From Methyloterricola oryzae (GTDB lineage: Bacteria; Pseudomonadota; Gammaproteobacteria; Methylococcales; Methylococcaceae): a stretch of DNA of 64,000 bases. This document shows positions 61,077-64,000 of the stretch, piece after piece. Every line of letters starts with the position of its first letter. The stretch's first letter is position 1. The stretch spans positions 620,001 to 684,000 of the forward strand of contig NZ_JYNS01000001.1 of NCBI RefSeq assembly GCF_000934725.1, read 5' to 3'. The position numbers and the translations under genes are program-made. The notes under the pieces were generated by a model. That model did not search any database, was not told the DNA's origin, and was given only the letters and a program-made list of their open reading frames with translations.

Positions 61077-62426
61077 TCAGTCCTTTTGCAAAACTTCTCC
61101 CGCCGACTGAATGACCTCCCGGTAAAAGTCGGCGCTGGACTTGGGGGTACGGACGAGGGTATCGGGGTCCACGTGCACCAACCCGAAGCGCTTGGAATAG
61201 CCGAAGCTCCACTCGAAATTGTCCAGCAAGGACCAGGCGAAATAGCCGCGCAGGTCCACGCCGGCCGCAATGGCGGCATGGGCGGCGCGCAGATGGGTAC
61301 GCAAATAATCAATACGGCGTGGATCGTCAATACGGCCACCAACTGGGCGCGGATCGGCGAACGCCGCGCCGTTTTCCGTGACATAGAGCGGAATTTCCCC
61401 GTAGCGGCGCTTCACCCAGGCCAGGACTTCCCGCAGCCCATCGGGGTACACTTCCCAGCCCATTTCGGTGTATTCGGCGGCCTGCCGCACCGGCGCGGCG
61501 CCGGTCAGCGCCTCCGCCGGTTCAGCCCGGTTGACCGAGCGGCTGTAGTAATTGATGCCAAGGAAGTCGAATGGCTCCCGGAGCAGGCGCAGGTCTTCAG
61601 GCGGAAATTGCGGCCAGTGGCTCCCGAACAGTTCGGCCATTTCCTCCGGATAGGAACCCAGAAGCACCGGGTCCAGATACTGCTGGTTCATGTAGACATG
61701 GGCGCGGTTGGCGGCCTCGCGGTCGGCCCTTTCCTCCGAAGCCGAATACTTGGGTTCCAGGTTCACCACCAGCCCGATCTCCCCCTTGCCGTCGGCTCGG
61801 AAGGCCTGCACTGCCAGGGCGTGCCCACGCAGCAGGTTGTGGGTGGCTTGCGGCGCCTCGCGCAGGGAAACCTTTCCCGGCGCATGAGTCCCCTTCACAT
61901 AGCCCTCGTGCACCACCACCCAGGGCTCGTTGAGGGTGGTCCAGTAACGCACCCGTCCTTCCAGCGCGCGGTACAAGGTCTGGGCGTAATCCGCGAACCA
62001 GTCGGCGCAGTCGCGGTTCGCCCAGCCGCCTTGAGTCTCGAGCGCCGCCGGCAGATCCCAGTGATAAAGGGTGAGGAAGGGCTCGATCCCCACATCGAGC
62101 AGGGCGTCCACCAGCTTCAAATAGAAATCCAGCCCCTTCTGGTTGAGCCGGCCGCGCCCCTCGGGAAACACGCGGCCCCAGGCCACGCTGAAGCGGTAGG
62201 CCTTCAGCCCCATGCGCCGCATCAGTTCCACGTCCTCCCCGTAGCGGCGATAGTGGTCACAGGCGATCTCGGCGGTGTCGCCGTTGGCGATGCGGCCCGG
62301 CTCCTGGGCAAACACATGCCAGTGGCTTGGGCCTGCCCCATCGGCCAGGGGCGAGCCCTCGATCTGATGGGCGGAAGTGGCGGCGCCCCAAAAGAAGTTG
62401 TCAGGAAATCGGTACTGAGCGGCCAT
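61077..62426 (-). CDS. Glycoside hydrolase family 1 beta-glucosidase
   Basis: The 449-residue enzyme has the GH1 layout with the acid/base Glu167 in TLNEPW and nucleophile Glu351 in YVTENGAAF. The family start FPDNFFWGAATSAHQIEG and the C-terminal GYFAWSLLDNFEWSFGYSKRFGLVHVD region are present. It hydrolyses beta-linked glucosides or galactosides in the cytoplasm (no signal peptide). No sugar transporter or regulator is adjacent. Confidence 0.94.
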   Translation of the reverse strand: MAAQYRFPDNFFWGAATSAHQIEGSPLADGAGPSHWHVFAQEPGRIANGDTAEIACDHYRRYGEDVELMRRMGLKAYRFSVAWGRVFPEGRGRLNQKGLDFYLKLVDALLDVGIEPFLTLYHWDLPAALETQGGWANRDCADWFADYAQTLYRALEGRVRYWTTLNEPWVVVHEGYVKGTHAPGKVSLREAPQATHNLLRGHALAVQAFRADGKGEIGLVVNLEPKYSASEERADREAANRAHVYMNQQYLDPVLLGSYPEEMAELFGSHWPQFPPEDLRLLREPFDFLGINYYSRSVNRAEPAEALTGAAPVRQAAEYTEMGWEVYPDGLREVLAWVKRRYGEIPLYVTENGAAFADPRPVGGRIDDPRRIDYLRTHLRAAHAAIAAGVDLRGYFAWSLLDNFEWSFGYSKRFGLVHVDPDTLVRTPKSSADFYREVIQSAGEVLQKD

Positions 62427-62506
62427 GGGCAGGACTCATTTCGGACTGGTGTTGGAGAAGGGCCGCAGCCAACCGGGCAGCGGCCCGCCCGATTGCGATT
62501 GTGCCC

Positions 62507-63625
62507 TCAAGCCTCGCGGGAATAAACCCGGTTCTTCCAACGGCTGCGCTCGCCCCGCCAATAGCGCAGGGCCGATGTCCAGGTCATGGCCAGGTAGAGG
62601 CTGGCGATCACCGGCATGGCGAGCGCCCAAAGGGGGTTGCGCCGGTAGAAATTCAGCGTGGGTAGATACGCGACCAGCATGCCCGCCAGCCCCAATGCGG
62701 AGAGACTTCGCGCCATGGGGTCTGCGGCGGCCAAGCCAGCAACCGGCCCCCAGAACATCAACACCATCAGAAAGGTGCAGGTTGCCAACAGGGTGATCGA
62801 GTAGCGCAACTGAGTGAAGGCGGTGCGCGCCACCATTTCCCAAATCGGCTCGAGGTCACCGTAGCCGCGCAGGCTGACCACGCCGTGAGACTGCCCTGTC
62901 CAGGTACGGTAGCCCGCCTGCTTGACCTTGGCGGCCAGGGTGCAGTCGTCGATGATGGCGCCGCGGATCGCGTCGAAGCCGCCGAGTTCGCGCAACACGC
63001 CGGTTTCCACCAGAATGCACCCCCCCGCTGCCGAGGCGAAGCGTGGATTGGCGGAATTGGCCAGGCGGAAGGGATATAACTGTTTGAAGAAATAGATGAA
63101 CGCCGGCATCAGGAGCTTTTCCCAGAATGTCTCCATGCGCAGACTGGCCATCAGGGACACGAAAACAGGGCCGACCCGCATGCGCTCCAACAGGGCGGCC
63201 AGCATGCCGGGGGCGAGGTGGATATCCGCATCCAGCAGCAGAGTGTAAGGCGTCTCCACCTTGCGCAAGCCCTGCTCCAGAGCCCACAGCTTGCCGCTCC
63301 AGCCTTCCGGCAGCGGCGCGCCGGCCAGCACGCTCAGGTCCAGGCCCGGCACCTGGCTGGCAAGGTCGGCAGTGCCGTCGCTGGAACCGTCATCCACCAG
63401 AATGACCCGCGGCGACCCTCCTTGCTGGGCGAGGCCTTCCAGGGTGGACTGGATGACTTCGGCCTCGTCTCGCGCTGGAATCAGCACGGTGATTTCATCG
63501 GAAGACGCCGGGGCGTCTGGCGATGGCTCCAGAATCTCCCCGTTGCGCCAAGGACGCCAGGGCAAAAGCAGGGTTGCGGTCCAGATCAGGGCCGCCGCGG
63601 CGGACGGCAGGAGGGAGGGCGCCAT
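62507..63625 (-). CDS. hpnB: Hopanoid-associated glycosyltransferase HpnB
   Basis: The 372-residue GT2-type protein has an N-terminal membrane helix, the nucleotide-binding ITVLIPARDEAEVIQSTL and VILVDDGSSDGTADLA segments, a DADIHLAPG metal motif and three C-terminal helices (near 275, 300 and 340). It follows the gene order of hopanoid clusters (next to hpnH), so it is called HpnB, which acts in hopanoid side-chain or related sugar transfer. ATG 63625 was preferred to an upstream TTG with a weaker context. Confidence 0.87.
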   Translation of the reverse strand: MAPSLLPSAAAALIWTATLLLPWRPWRNGEILEPSPDAPASSDEITVLIPARDEAEVIQSTLEGLAQQGGSPRVILVDDGSSDGTADLASQVPGLDLSVLAGAPLPEGWSGKLWALEQGLRKVETPYTLLLDADIHLAPGMLAALLERMRVGPVFVSLMASLRMETFWEKLLMPAFIYFFKQLYPFRLANSANPRFASAAGGCILVETGVLRELGGFDAIRGAIIDDCTLAAKVKQAGYRTWTGQSHGVVSLRGYGDLEPIWEMVARTAFTQLRYSITLLATCTFLMVLMFWGPVAGLAAADPMARSLSALGLAGMLVAYLPTLNFYRRNPLWALAMPVIASLYLAMTWTSALRYWRGERSRWKNRVYSREA

Positions 63626-63701
63626 TGAAAGCCGGGACAGGTCAGTCAAAAAAACGGCCCGCCCCCGAAAAACGGGAAGCGGGCCGGAGGCATCGTCCTG
63701 T

Positions 63702-64000
63702 TTAATCGATCGCGCGGATCGGGATCACCGGGCGCGGAACCGCCTCACCTTCGGGCTGCTTGACCTCCCATTCCGGCACCGGCTCCGGCGCCATAGGACC
63801 CTCGGTGCGCGGGCCGCGGATGGCCGCCCAGGCCGCCTTGAGCGGGTTGCGAATGGAGTCTTCCGCCGCCGTCGCTTCGAAACCGCAGTGGGCCATGCAG
63901 TTGGCGCACTTGGGGTTCTTGGAGTTGCCGTACTTGTGCCAGGGCGTCTCGTCCATCAGGGCCTTGAAGCTGGGCGCGTAGCCCTCATCCACCAGCAGGT
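63702..64000 (-). CDS. hpnH: Adenosyl hopene transferase HpnH, C-terminal part (cut by window edge)
   Basis: The visible 98 residues hold the HpnH C-terminal block TPWHKYGNSKNPKCANCMAHCGFE, followed by NPLKAAWAAIRG and a Pro/Glu-rich tail. HpnH is a radical-SAM enzyme that attaches adenosine to diploptene as the first step of extended hopanoid synthesis. The [4Fe-4S]-binding N-terminal Cys cluster is outside the window. It lies upstream of hpnB on the same strand, 76 nt away. Confidence 0.9.
   Translation of the reverse strand, partial: LLVDEGYAPSFKALMDETPWHKYGNSKNPKCANCMAHCGFEATAAEDSIRNPLKAAWAAIRGPRTEGPMAPEPVPEWEVKQPEGEAVPRPVIPIRAID

Overview
The window is GC-rich, densely packed bacterial chromosome that looks gammaproteobacterial. 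It carries hopanoid genes (hpnB, and the end of hpnH), a type IV pilus minor-pilin operon of the FimU/PilV/PilW/PilX/PilY1/PilE type, a GacA/UvrY response regulator, a split two-subunit glycine decarboxylase and an exosortase-associated protein. Together these fit a hopanoid-making environmental gammaproteobacterium such as a type I methanotroph (Methylococcales). That placement is an inference: no methane-oxidation or rRNA gene is present here.

Layout. 1-5990 is the right part of a filamentous (inovirus-type) prophage: end of a coat protein, a tiny hydrophobic peptide, a TspB/pIII-like adsorption protein, a DUF2523 minor coat protein, the Zot/pI assembly ATPase, a Rep_trans-like replication initiator, an AT-rich control region and a tyrosine integrase abutting the 3' end of tRNA-Leu(UAA). 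5980-6919 holds tRNA-Leu, gacA/uvrY and tRNA-Ser, all on the minus strand. 7387-15646 is the minor pilin operon with a large PilY1 carrying a PA14 domain, preceded by two 11-bp direct repeats 21 bp apart that resemble LytTR/AlgR boxes. rluE follows. 16371-28953 holds a 1229-residue NfnB/NfnA-like flavoprotein fusion, a membrane-anchored MutS-like ATPase, gloB, tcdA, a TatD nuclease, a cold-shock/DUF1294 protein, a triple-PAS SpoIIE-type phosphatase, an exosortase-associated protein, a short-chain dehydrogenase and an outer-membrane barrel.

29067-36330 encodes a large secreted repeat protein and a MacAB-like ABC exporter (adaptor, ATPase, two permeases). 36410-36656 is a cluster of four stem-loops. 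36662-45572 holds sodB, a polytopic membrane protein, a methyltransferase, an EF-G-like GTPase, ppk2, a PaaK-like adenylate-forming enzyme and a lipocalin.

45688-50704 is a minus-strand gene cluster that I consider the most interesting possible signalling system: a FimV-like TPR protein, a receiver-like protein, an MglA-like small GTPase, two Roadblock/LC7 proteins, a PAS protein and a cytoplasmic PhnD-like binding protein. It may be a polarity or motility switch acting with the pili, but nothing in the sequence proves this. 50940-56041 holds gcvH-gcvPA-gcvPB, a PfkB-family sugar kinase and mazG.

56050-58282 is an accessory island: an AT-rich glycosyltransferase and a small membrane protein, bordered by copies of a dispersed palindromic repeat. 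The remainder holds an outer-membrane protein, endonuclease V, a GH1 beta-glucosidase, hpnB and the 3' part of hpnH. I see no CRISPR array, rRNA gene or insertion sequence. Start codons were adjusted by Shine-Dalgarno sequence, overlap and signal-peptide position. Function calls rest on motif recognition by eye, without database searches.
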